From Competibacteraceae bacterium UBA2788 (GTDB lineage Bacteria > Pseudomonadota > Gammaproteobacteria > Competibacterales > Competibacteraceae): a stretch of DNA of 6,624 nt. The notes beneath the pieces are model-generated. The model was not told the DNA's origin. It did not search any database and saw only the letters and a program-made list of their open reading frames with translations. The DNA lies in the NCBI GenBank assembly GCA_002352185.1, contig DEHY01000110.1, forward strand, positions 16,764 through 23,387, in the 5' to 3' direction. The stretch's first letter is position 1. Every line of letters starts with the position of its first letter. The translations under genes were made by a program, and so were the position numbers. Of the stretch, positions 1-6,125 are shown piece after piece.

Positions 1-1290
1 ATTACTATCGCGTCCGGCATCCATCCAGGCGAACATCCCGCCCTGCGGATCGGCGAACACCCGCAAACCCAGTCGCTCCAGTTGAGCCAGCGCCGGTTCG
101 CGCCGCGCCGCCAACCGTCCGCGCAGCCGTTCGAGATGCTTGCGGTAATGCCCTTCCGCCAGGATCTGATGGATCACCCGCTCGTCCAGTTCCGGGGTGG
201 TCAGCGCCGCCAACAGCTTGCGATCCGCCAACTCCCGCGCCAACTCCCGCTCGCAGGCAATGAAACCCACCCGCAGGTTAGCCGCCACGGTTTTGGAAAA
301 GCCGCCAACATAGATCACCCGATGCAGCTGATCGAGCGCTGCCAGCCGCACCGCCGGCGTTCCGCAGAAGTCGGCGTAAATGTCGTCCTCAACCACGGTA
401 ACGCCGTACTGTTCGGCCAGCCGCAGCACCTGAAACGCCTTGGCGGCGGTCAGCGATGCGCCGGTCGGATTATGCAGCACCGAGGTGAGTACATACAGCG
501 GCGGGCGATGCTCCTGTAGCAGTTGTTCCAGCGCCGCCAGATCGGGACCGTCGGCCAAGCGCGGCACCCCAACCGGGCGAGCGCCGAGCGCGGCGAACAT
601 GCCGAACATCAGGAACCAGCCGGGATCGTCCACCAGCACCGCGTCGCCCGGTTGCAGGAACTGACGCGCAATAATATCAATCGCCTGGGTGACGCCCGCA
701 GTGAGCACCAACTGCTCCGGCGCGGCGGCGATCTCGATCTCGGCCAGCTTGACTTGCAATTGACTGCGCAACGGCAGATAGCCCTGGGGTTCGCCATAGC
801 CGAGCAACGGCGCCGCGCCGCCCCGCGTGACCGCCCGCACCCCGCGCCCGATCAGCGCGCTGTCCAGCCAGTCGGGCGGCAGTAATCCCGATCCCGGCAT
901 CCGCTCCGGCGGCAAATCCTGAAACATGGCGCGCACCAGCCAGACCACATCGAGAATCGGCGGCGGCGGCTCCGCTCCCGGCAACGCCGTCAGGGTGCGG
1001 CGCTCACGGACATAGAAGCCGGAACCGCGCCGCGATTCGAGATAACCCTGCGCCACCAGCCGCTCGTAGGCCTCGACCACGGTAAAGCGGGAAACGCTGT
1101 GCCGATCGGCGAACTGCCGGATCGAAGGCAGGCGGCTGCCGGGGCGCAGCAGACGCTCATCCATGCGGCGGCGCAACCACCCTACGATGCGTTCGACCAA
1201 GGTAACGTCAGACGCGCCCGCCAGCGGTAAACCGCCAAACAGCGGTTCCTCAACCACGCCGGCGCCGAGCTCAGGGATAGCAATTGTCAT
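1..1290 (-). CDS. MocR-family transcriptional regulator (GntR wHTH fused to PLP aminotransferase-like domain), 3' end cut off
   Basis: Reading leftward from ATG at 1290, the frame stays open for 430 codons to the window edge, so the C-terminus (perhaps 40-70 residues by family length) is missing. Residues about 29-95 form a GntR-type winged helix, with LPSIRQFA, the recognition-helix region SRFTVVEAYERL and the wing GYLESRRGSGFYV. After a linker comes a fold-type I aminotransferase-like domain. It shows HNPTG at 273-277, an EDDIY segment at 301-305 (D302 and Y305 placed to contact PLP) and the PLP-binding lysine K333 in GGFSKT. All key cofactor residues seen are intact. Family members are DNA-binding regulators that sense PLP or amino-acid-type ligands; most are not working aminotransferases. 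The start is supported by GGAG 8 bases upstream. The divergent LysE-family gene at 1425 is the obvious target, with autoregulation likely. The family call is secure; the effector is unknown. Confidence 0.95.
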   Translation of the reverse strand, partial: MTIAIPELGAGVVEEPLFGGLPLAGASDVTLVERIVGWLRRRMDERLLRPGSRLPSIRQFADRHSVSRFTVVEAYERLVAQGYLESRRGSGFYVRERRTLTALPGAEPPPPILDVVWLVRAMFQDLPPERMPGSGLLPPDWLDSALIGRGVRAVTRGGAAPLLGYGEPQGYLPLRSQLQVKLAEIEIAAAPEQLVLTAGVTQAIDIIARQFLQPGDAVLVDDPGWFLMFGMFAALGARPVGVPRLADGPDLAALEQLLQEHRPPLYVLTSVLHNPTGASLTAAKAFQVLRLAEQYGVTVVEDDIYADFCGTPAVRLAALDQLHRVIYVGGFSKTVAANLRVGFIACERELARELADRKLLAALTTPELDERVIHQILAEGHYRKHLERLRGRLAARREPALAQLERLGLRVFADPQGGMFAWMDAGRDSN

Positions 1291-1323
1291 GGCGGCAGCT
1301 CCAGGCCAATCAGGTTTTTGAGT

Positions 1324-1373
1324 CCAATACAGAATTGACAACTCTCTTGATAAGTGTATATGCACTGTATTGG
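1324..1373. promoter_or_regulatory. Candidate MocR operator: inverted half-sites CCAATACAG / CTGTATTGG
   Basis: CCAATACAG at 1324-1332 and CTGTATTGG at 1365-1373 are perfect 9-base reverse complements. A related CCAATCAG at 1306-1313 lies in direct orientation 18 bases before the left arm. The left arm sits just upstream of the exporter promoter's -35 box and the right arm just after its -10 box, a layout that would suit control of this promoter. MocR regulators commonly bind paired repeats in divergent gaps like this one. Assigning these sites to this regulator is inference. Confidence 0.55.
1335..1362 (+). promoter_or_regulatory. Predicted sigma70-type promoter of the LysE-family gene
   Basis: A perfect -35 hexamer TTGACA (1335-1340) is followed after 16 bases by TATATG (1357-1362), which keeps the TATA of the -10 consensus. 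Transcription would start near 1369, inside the right operator arm, giving a leader of about 55 bases. I could not pick a convincing leftward promoter for the regulator in the same gap. Confidence 0.5.
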
Positions 1374-1424
1374 CAGGATAGCGTAGTGTACTCCCTCGCC
1401 GTCTACATTTGAGGAGCTGCCGCC

Positions 1425-2060
1425 ATGCTGCCAGAATCCGCTTCACTCGCGCCCTGGACCGCGCTCGCGCTGTTCGCCTTCGCCACCACGATCACGCCTG
1501 GTCCGAATAATCTGATGCTCACGGTGACGGGCGCCCATTTCGGCTTACGCGCCGCTGCACCGGCGATAGCAGGCATTCTGATCGGAATGAGTCTGCTGAT
1601 CGGTTGCGCAGGCGCTGGGGTCGCCTCGCTGCTGTTGGCGTTTCCGGGACTGGAACTGGCGTTGCGCGGCGTCGGGCTGGGCTATCTGCTGTGGTTATCG
1701 TGGAGGCTGTGCGCGCCCAACCCCAGTCTGGATGGGCGTGAAATGCGCCGCCCCTTCACCATCCGCGAGGCGATTTTGTTTCAGTTCGTCAATCCTAAAG
1801 CCTGGATGATGGCGGTGACTGCCGCCACCACCTTTTTGCCGGGCCTGCTGCCGGTTGCGGCAAATGCCGGTGATCGGGCAATGGCGACGCTGGCGGTGGC
1901 GCTGTGTTTTTCATTGGTGGGCTGCCCATGCATTACCAGTTGGGCCGTGCTGGGTGCCGCGTTGCAACGCTGGTTGCGGCAGGGATCGCGATTGCGGGGA
2001 TTCAATGCGGTGATGGGTATGCTGCTGGCCGCGACCGCGCTGGGCATGGCGCTGGTCTGA
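1425..2060 (+). CDS. LysE/RhtB-family amino-acid exporter
   Basis: The 211-residue product is an inner-membrane exporter of the LysE/RhtB superfamily, which expels amino acids and related small metabolites. The family signature TPGPNN is at 24-29 in the first membrane helix. A glycine-rich second helix covers about 46-70, and the conserved FVNPKAW motif is at 121-127. The C-terminal part has a GCP turn and the FNAVMGMLL helix typical of the family. About six hydrophobic segments and a length near the usual 200-210 indicate an intact gene. The start is fixed by GGAG 8 bases upstream of ATG. Divergence from a MocR regulator suggests export is induced by an amino-acid or amine ligand that the regulator senses. 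The substrate cannot be read from the sequence, so I give no gene symbol. Confidence 0.93.
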   Translation: MLPESASLAPWTALALFAFATTITPGPNNLMLTVTGAHFGLRAAAPAIAGILIGMSLLIGCAGAGVASLLLAFPGLELALRGVGLGYLLWLSWRLCAPNPSLDGREMRRPFTIREAILFQFVNPKAWMMAVTAATTFLPGLLPVAANAGDRAMATLAVALCFSLVGCPCITSWAVLGAALQRWLRQGSRLRGFNAVMGMLLAATALGMALV

Positions 2061-2075
2061 AAGGCATGGGGCGCG

Positions 2076-2110
2076 CTTGACGATATCGTTGAGCTTCGTC
2101 AGGTTTTCTT
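2076..2110 (+). terminator. Intrinsic terminator after the exporter gene
   Basis: Bases 2076-2083 (CTTGACGA) can pair with 2096-2103 (TCGTCAGG) in an 8-bp stem with one U-G pair and a 12-base loop. TTTTCTT follows the stem immediately at 2104-2110. An alternative fold uses the palindrome ACGATATCGT at 2080-2089. The position, 15 bases after the stop codon, fits termination of the exporter transcript. The stem is modest in G+C. Confidence 0.55.
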
Positions 2111-2122
2111 GCCGGGTAGAGA

Positions 2123-2151
2123 TTGCGATGTGGCCTTTATAATCTTATACT
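2123..2151 (+). promoter_or_regulatory. Predicted sigma70-type promoter of the 2225-3265 gene
   Basis: TTGCGA (2123-2128), 17 bases, then TATACT (2146-2151) gives a plausible -35/-10 pair. A perfect TATAAT at 2138-2143 lies in the same A+T-rich patch but has no -35 box at the right distance. Transcription would begin near 2158, giving a leader of about 65 bases. Confidence 0.5.
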
Positions 2152-2224
2152 TATGCTATATCGACGCAGATAAAAGTTGACGGGTTTTCCGCCGGAGTCA
2201 TCCAGAAAAATCGGGAGAACGGCC

Positions 2225-3265
2225 ATGGCGTTTCGCTTCCTGCACTCCATTTTTGCCGGCGCCAGCCAACCTGGCAAATTCGACAAGGAGTTGATGCTGA
2301 GAGCCATTGAGCGGGCGGTGGACGGCACCGACCCCCGCTTGCGAGCGGTGAGCCACTACCGACGCCAGTTGTGGAACGCAGTGGAGCGCGCCATTGATTT
2401 CGTGGTGACTTTCGTCAACACCCTGCCGCCCGCCATCGTGGCCGACCGCCAGGGTTATATGACCGATCCCCGCTTGCGCGCCCTGTTCGCCTCACCGGAG
2501 AGCCTGCGGGAAATCCTGAGTTTCAGCGACGGCGTTCGCAACTACCTGAAACAGGCGCCGAACCCTTTACCGGCGGAACTGTATGCCGGACTCGGCGCGG
2601 TCCGGCTCGAAAAGAACGTACTCGGCATCGATCTGGACGGAGAAATCCTGCGGCGGGACGTGCCGCAAACCGTCGTCAATTTCTGCGACCACCGGCTGGT
2701 CTTCCTGACCGACAACGAGCAGGACACCCGCCGGGAACTGATGAGGCGGGGATTCGATTACCTGGTCGAAACCGCGTTGCACCACCTGACCGCCAGTCGC
2801 GTCCAAAAGACGCAACTGGAGCAACAGCAGCGAAAACTGCTCCTGCAAAAGGCCAGCCTGCTGAAGAAAGCCCAAGTGGGTTTGGAATCGCTGACGGGGC
2901 CGACCACTCTGGAACCGGTCGATTTGGCGGCTCTCGAACAGCAGCTTCAGACCCTCGAAACCGAACTGGGCCAACTGCGCGCCGATTCGGCCACGCTCGA
3001 CAAACATCTGGCGAAAGTCGCTTCCACACTGGGCGAGCCGGAAAAATACCTGCAACTGGAATCGATCCCGCTCACTCTGGACCACACCAACACCAAGGTC
3101 CCCGCCGATTCGCCCCGGGTCGCCAACTCGATGACCTTCCAGGAAATCGTGATGGGGAAAGACCGCCGCCTCGCCGCGCTGTTCGTCCGGTTTCCCAGCA
3201 GCGAACTGCTGCCGCAACCCGATTTTTTCAAGGAGGCCAATCGGCTGCTGCAATCGATCCGCTGA
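2225..3265 (+). CDS. Uncharacterised protein with coiled-coil C-terminal half (346 aa)
   Basis: I do not recognise this family. I chose ATG 2225 (MAFRFLHSIF) because GGGAG lies 7 bases upstream; a 16-codon in-frame extension to a TTG at 2177 has no such site. The protein has no signal peptide and no clear membrane helix, so it is probably cytoplasmic. Residues 1-190 look like a mixed, mainly helical globular region, with FSDGVRNYL and NFCDHRLVFLTD as noticeable segments. Residues about 192-220 (rich in Q, K and L) and 233-268 (heptad-like ALEQQLQTLETELGQLRA) are probable coiled coils, which suggests self-association or binding to a partner. A short region with FQEIVMGKDRRLAALFVRFP precedes the end. 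It has its own promoter and is probably co-transcribed with the small gene 72 bases downstream. It is a real gene: good start, and codon use like its neighbours. Its function is unknown. Confidence 0.85.
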   Translation: MAFRFLHSIFAGASQPGKFDKELMLRAIERAVDGTDPRLRAVSHYRRQLWNAVERAIDFVVTFVNTLPPAIVADRQGYMTDPRLRALFASPESLREILSFSDGVRNYLKQAPNPLPAELYAGLGAVRLEKNVLGIDLDGEILRRDVPQTVVNFCDHRLVFLTDNEQDTRRELMRRGFDYLVETALHHLTASRVQKTQLEQQQRKLLLQKASLLKKAQVGLESLTGPTTLEPVDLAALEQQLQTLETELGQLRADSATLDKHLAKVASTLGEPEKYLQLESIPLTLDHTNTKVPADSPRVANSMTFQEIVMGKDRRLAALFVRFPSSELLPQPDFFKEANRLLQSIR

Positions 3266-3272
3266 TCCAGGC

Positions 3273-3294
3273 CGGCAACCGATGTGGGTTGCCG
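3273..3294 (+). other. Intergenic hairpin between the two unknown genes
   Basis: CGGCAACC (3273-3280) and GGTTGCCG (3287-3294) form a perfect 8-bp stem around the loop GATGTG. No T-tract follows, so it is not a standard intrinsic terminator. It begins 7 bases after the upstream stop and ends 31 bases before the next Shine-Dalgarno. It could protect the upstream mRNA from exonucleases or cause partial termination. Confidence 0.55.
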
Positions 3295-3337
3295 ATCCAT
3301 CCTCAAGTTTCACAACCGCTTTCCCGGAGGCTATTCC

Positions 3338-3790
3338 ATGAGCGACAAGCCCAAGCAAACCGCCGATCTTGCTGCGGCGATCAAGTCCCTAAAGGGTTAC
3401 TTGCTGGAAAAGGGTCACCGCTTCGAGCGCGGTCCCAGCTATGAGGGCCAAAGCAAGACCCCCTCCAGCGTGGCTGAGACGGTGCGGCGTTATGAAGGGA
3501 TGGGTTACACCAAATACATGCAAGTCGGCGCCCCCCCGGTCTACGCGATGCTGGGGCGCGGCCACCATGAAGTGCATATCTTCCAGCCACAAGACCCGAA
3601 GATCCGGGAATGGCTGGAGGACGACCGGGCGGCGCTGAACGATCCGGCCATGCGCGAGCATATGCTACAAGCGTCCGGCCTGAGCGAGAGCGAGCTTCAG
3701 GCCGCCCGCAAACCGCAGATCTTCCGCATCACCGAGGTGGACGACGTGTTCATCATCACCAGTGAGGATGCTCCGCCAGGGCGGAAGTGA
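3338..3790 (+). CDS. Uncharacterised small soluble protein (150 aa)
   Basis: I do not recognise this family. ATG 3338 (MSDKPKQTAD) has GGAGG 7 bases upstream and is clearly a better start than the in-frame GTG at 3284, which lies inside the intergenic hairpin. The product is hydrophilic and charged, with no signal peptide or membrane segment. Residues about 9-60 look helical. Residues 60-85 (YMQVGAPPVYAML, then HHEVHIFQPQ) suggest beta strands. A helical stretch follows (ALNDPAMREHMLQASGLSESELQAA), and the protein ends with two likely strands (PQIFRITEVDDVFIITSED). No catalytic motif can be named. It lies 72 bases after the coiled-coil gene on the same strand with no intrinsic terminator between, so the two probably share a transcript. 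Confidence 0.82.
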   Translation: MSDKPKQTADLAAAIKSLKGYLLEKGHRFERGPSYEGQSKTPSSVAETVRRYEGMGYTKYMQVGAPPVYAMLGRGHHEVHIFQPQDPKIREWLEDDRAALNDPAMREHMLQASGLSESELQAARKPQIFRITEVDDVFIITSEDAPPGRK

Positions 3791-3818
3791 AGGGGTCATG
3801 CGTCACCAGCCGGTTCGC

Positions 3819-3838
3819 CCAGACCGCCGCAGGTCTGG
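3819..3838 (+). other. Short hairpin downstream of the 150-aa gene
   Basis: CCAGACC (3819-3825) and GGTCTGG (3832-3838) form a perfect 7-bp stem with a 6-base loop, 28 bases after the stop codon. No T-run follows, so any terminator role is uncertain. Confidence 0.4.
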
Positions 3839-3885
3839 AGCTACGCTGCATGGGTTCCGAATCACTGCGCCCGAAGGTTCCTAAA

Positions 3886-3941
3886 AATCCCCCTGCCCCC
3901 CTTTGGCAAATGGGGGCGCGAGCGCAGCGAGCGGGAGGATT
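3886..3941. repeat. G/C-rich imperfect inverted repeat, REP-like intergenic element
   Basis: An inner stem pairs GCCCCC (3895-3900) with GGGGGC (3912-3917); TTT/AAA pairs within it and the loop is GGC. An outer stem pairs AATCC (3886-3890) with GGATT (3937-3941), continued by CC/GG after one mismatch. The 3' side also carries GCGAGCG twice (3918-3924 and 3927-3933). Runs of this kind, with ATCCCCC, a short loop and GGGGG, are typical of dispersed intergenic repeats in G+C-rich proteobacteria. Only one copy is in this window. The rest of the gap, 3942-4055, shows no promoter I would defend. Confidence 0.45.
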
Positions 3942-4055
3942 CAGCCCTGTCGGCGACGCTTCCATAACTCAAAGAGGAACGGCGCCCGTCCCAGGTTTTA
4001 CACTTAGGCGCTGAGCGAAACGGATGAACGACAGACCCAGCACTTCGTCAATCGG

Positions 4056-5369
4056 GTGATGAACATGCCAAAGTTCTTGAAAACGCACACACTGGACATC
4101 CCGCTTTGGCTCATTCCGATGCTGTACGTGGGTGTGACCACCATTTGCGGCCTGACTTTGCCGCGCCTGGAGCAGGAATATCTCGCCGCCTACAGCCACG
4201 GCATGTCGGTCGCGTCAGCCCAGGCGACGCTGTCCGCCATCGCTTCGGGCATGATGGCGCTGACCGGCATCGTGTTCGCGCTGGCCTTCGTCATGGTGCA
4301 GTTCAGCGCCATTGCCTATTCTCCGCGCCTGGTCGTCTGGTTTGGCCGCGACCCGGTGCTGTTTCATTCGCTCGGCCTGTTCACCGCCACCTTTGTTTAT
4401 GCCATCGCCACCCTGGCTTGGGTTGATCGCGGGGGGAGCGGCAAGGCGCCTCTGTTCTCGGTTCTGCTGGTGACGGTGCTGCTGATCCTTAGCATGATCG
4501 TTTTCGCCAAACTGGTGCAGCGGCTCAACGATCTGCAGATTACCAACGTCCTCCATTTCATCGGCCAGCAAGGGCGCGAGGTCATTCGAGCGATGTTTCC
4601 GTGCCTGGGTACGACAGGGGACGCCGCGCCGGAGTCGTGGCAAACAGCGGACGAGGCGATCCAGCAGCGTCCGATCACCCAGACGCTGCGCTACTCCGGC
4701 GAGCCTGTGACCCTCACCCGATTCCATATCGGCGCCCTGGTCCGGCAGGCTCAGGCGGCGGATGCCTTGATCGTGATGGAGTGTGCCGTCGGTGATACCC
4801 TGACTGAAGACACCCTGCTGTTGCGGGTGCATGGCGGCAGGGCGCTGCTCGCGGAGATTCCACTCCGGCAAGCGATTCAGACGGCGCGGGAACGCACCTT
4901 CGAGCAGGACCCCAAGTACCCCTTGCGGCTGCTGGTGGACATCGCCATCAAGGCGCTCTCTCCGGCCATCAACGATCCGACCACGGCGGTCCAGGCCCTC
5001 GACCAGATCGAAGACCTCCTGCACCGCCTTGGCCGGCGTGCGCTCGACGCCGGCTGCGTGAAAGACGACCGGGGCGATCTGCGTCTGATCTTCCCGACGC
5101 CCACTTGGGAGGATTATCTGACGCTCGCCTTCGACGAGATTCGCCAATATGGCGTCAGCTCGGTTCAGGTCATGCGCCGGCTGCGCTCGGCTCTCCTGGG
5201 CCTGATGGATTCCGTGACCGAGGCCGAGCGCAAAGAGGTGGTGCGGCGGTATCTCCACCATTTGAACCTGGTGGTGGAGCGCTCGGTACTCGACGCCGAG
5301 GACCAGGCGATGGCGTTGCAGGAAGATCGGCAGGGCTTGGGCCTGTCGCGCCGGCGGGCCGAGCGGTAG
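4056..5369 (+). CDS. DUF2254 family predicted membrane protein
   Basis: The 437-residue product matches the DUF2254 family of inner-membrane proteins, whose biochemical function is not established. Four hydrophobic helices lie near residues 17-35, 60-83, 101-122 and 133-155. The second is followed by the family-typical segment VQFSAIAYSPRLV (81-93). A large soluble C-terminal region, predicted cytoplasmic, contains the hallmark DIAIKALSPAINDPTTAVQAL (295-315, quoted in two parts: DIAIKALSPA then INDPTTAVQAL). The end is charged and helical. Length is normal for the family. The start is unsure: GTG 4056, ATG 4059 and ATG 4065 are in frame. Only ATG 4065 has anything like a ribosome site (GGTGAT, 4 bases upstream), and the frame stays open upstream to a TAG at 4005 with no other standard start. 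It is probably the first gene of an operon with the 6-helix protein and the polyphosphate kinase. Confidence 0.9.
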   Translation: MMNMPKFLKTHTLDIPLWLIPMLYVGVTTICGLTLPRLEQEYLAAYSHGMSVASAQATLSAIASGMMALTGIVFALAFVMVQFSAIAYSPRLVVWFGRDPVLFHSLGLFTATFVYAIATLAWVDRGGSGKAPLFSVLLVTVLLILSMIVFAKLVQRLNDLQITNVLHFIGQQGREVIRAMFPCLGTTGDAAPESWQTADEAIQQRPITQTLRYSGEPVTLTRFHIGALVRQAQAADALIVMECAVGDTLTEDTLLLRVHGGRALLAEIPLRQAIQTARERTFEQDPKYPLRLLVDIAIKALSPAINDPTTAVQALDQIEDLLHRLGRRALDAGCVKDDRGDLRLIFPTPTWEDYLTLAFDEIRQYGVSSVQVMRRLRSALLGLMDSVTEAERKEVVRRYLHHLNLVVERSVLDAEDQAMALQEDRQGLGLSRRRAER

Positions 5370-5432
5370 GGACTCGTGACCGCACACCGAGAAGTGATGC
5401 GGGTTCGATAAATTTCGCGGAGAATGTGCGTG

Positions 5433-6125
5433 ATGCAGTTGGAAGAGAGCTTGACTGTGGCGCACTTGCGAGCGCCACGCGCCGCCGCCGTCGCCGGCAT
5501 CCTTTTTGCGATTCTGCTGATGACCAGCTTCTGGCTTATCCGGCTGGCGGTCCCGGCCAATCCGCTGGAAGCGGGGGCGTGGCTTCAGAATCGTTCGGAT
5601 ACGGTGGCATTGGCGCTGAACCTGCTGCCGTTCGCCGGCATCGCCTTTTTGTGGTTCATCGGTGTGCTGCGCGACCGTCTGGGGGAGCGGGAAGACCGCT
5701 TCTTCGCCACCGTCTTTCTCGGCAGCGGGCTGCTGTTCCTCGCCATGCTGTTCGTGTCGGCGGCGATGGTGGGCGGGATCATCATTGCCCATGCCGCTGA
5801 TCCGCAGCGGTTGCTTGGCTCCGCCACGTTCACTTTTGCCCGCGCCATCACGTATGAAATCATGAACATCTACGCCATCAAGATGGCGGGGGTTTTTATG
5901 GTCGCCACGTCTACCCTCGCGCTTCGCACCGGGTTCATCGCCCGCTGGATTGCGTGGCTCGGCTATGCGGTGGCGCTGCTCCTCCTGTTCAGCAGCCGCT
6001 ACATCGAGGGGATTTTGCTGGTCTTCCCGCTGTGGGTGCTTCTGATCAGCCTCTACATCCTGATCGACAACCTGCGCCGACCGTCTCCAACGGCGGCGAT
6101 CACCCTGGAGCAAGAAAATTCATGA
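5433..6125 (+). CDS. Uncharacterised six-helix membrane protein (230 aa)
   Basis: The sequence shows about six membrane helices, near residues 17-36, 58-78, 93-118, 144-163, 170-186 and 190-211. A charged cytoplasm-type loop DRLGEREDRFF (81-91) follows helix 2, and a basic stretch DNLRR (212-216) follows the last. It resembles uncharacterised integral membrane proteins that I have seen in other bacteria, but I cannot name a domain family, and no transport or catalytic motif is visible. Three in-frame starts exist: ATG 5424, GTG 5430 and ATG 5433. The GGAG at 5419-5422 is too close for ATG 5424 and better placed for GTG 5430 (7 bases) or ATG 5433 (10 bases). I chose the ATG. The gene begins 63 bases after the DUF2254 stop, and its TGA overlaps the ATG of the polyphosphate kinase gene, so the two are probably translationally coupled. 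Confidence 0.83.
   Translation: MQLEESLTVAHLRAPRAAAVAGILFAILLMTSFWLIRLAVPANPLEAGAWLQNRSDTVALALNLLPFAGIAFLWFIGVLRDRLGEREDRFFATVFLGSGLLFLAMLFVSAAMVGGIIIAHAADPQRLLGSATFTFARAITYEIMNIYAIKMAGVFMVATSTLALRTGFIARWIAWLGYAVALLLLFSSRYIEGILLVFPLWVLLISLYILIDNLRRPSPTAAITLEQENS

Larger units (their letters stand above)
1288..1427. repeat. 15-base perfect inverted repeat covering both divergent translation starts
   Basis: CATGGCGGCAGCTCC at 1288-1302 is the exact reverse complement of GGAGCTGCCGCCATG at 1413-1427. Each arm contains the Shine-Dalgarno GGAG, an 8-base spacer and the ATG of its gene, so the regulator and the exporter have the same ribosome landing site. The match stops one base outside each arm in both directions. 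Whether this is an inverted duplication, conversion between arms or selection for equal translation cannot be told from one sequence. Confidence 0.9.

Noticed and set aside
82..885. Rightward open frames of 74-145 codons at the left edge
   Set aside because: They lie antisense to the regulator, whose translation carries every expected motif. They have low-complexity, Arg/Gln-rich products.
2138..2143. Perfect TATAAT as the -10 box of the coiled-coil gene
   Set aside because: No -35-like hexamer lies 16-18 bases upstream. TTGCGA pairs better with TATACT at 2146-2151, though the A+T-rich patch may hold both.
2567..3358. A 263-codon leftward open frame antisense to the coiled-coil gene
   Set aside because: The repetitive Q/L/F/R-rich product mirrors the sense codons. 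The sense frame has a promoter, a ribosome site and a sensible protein.
3787..4014. A 75-codon rightward frame in the intergenic gap
   Set aside because: It overlaps the upstream stop, runs through the inverted repeat, and has no ribosome site or protein-like pattern. I treat the gap as non-coding.
5105..5800. A 231-codon rightward frame overlapping the DUF2254 end and the six-helix gene
   Set aside because: The Gly/Arg/Ala-rich translation has no domain and is out of frame with two better genes.
4215..6113. A 632-codon leftward open frame antisense to the DUF2254 and six-helix genes
   Set aside because: Its translation is rich in Q, H, R and E with no domain or hydrophobic pattern, as expected from the antisense of G+C-rich codons. 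The opposite strand encodes a clear DUF2254 protein and a clear membrane protein. It spans two genes and the gap between them.
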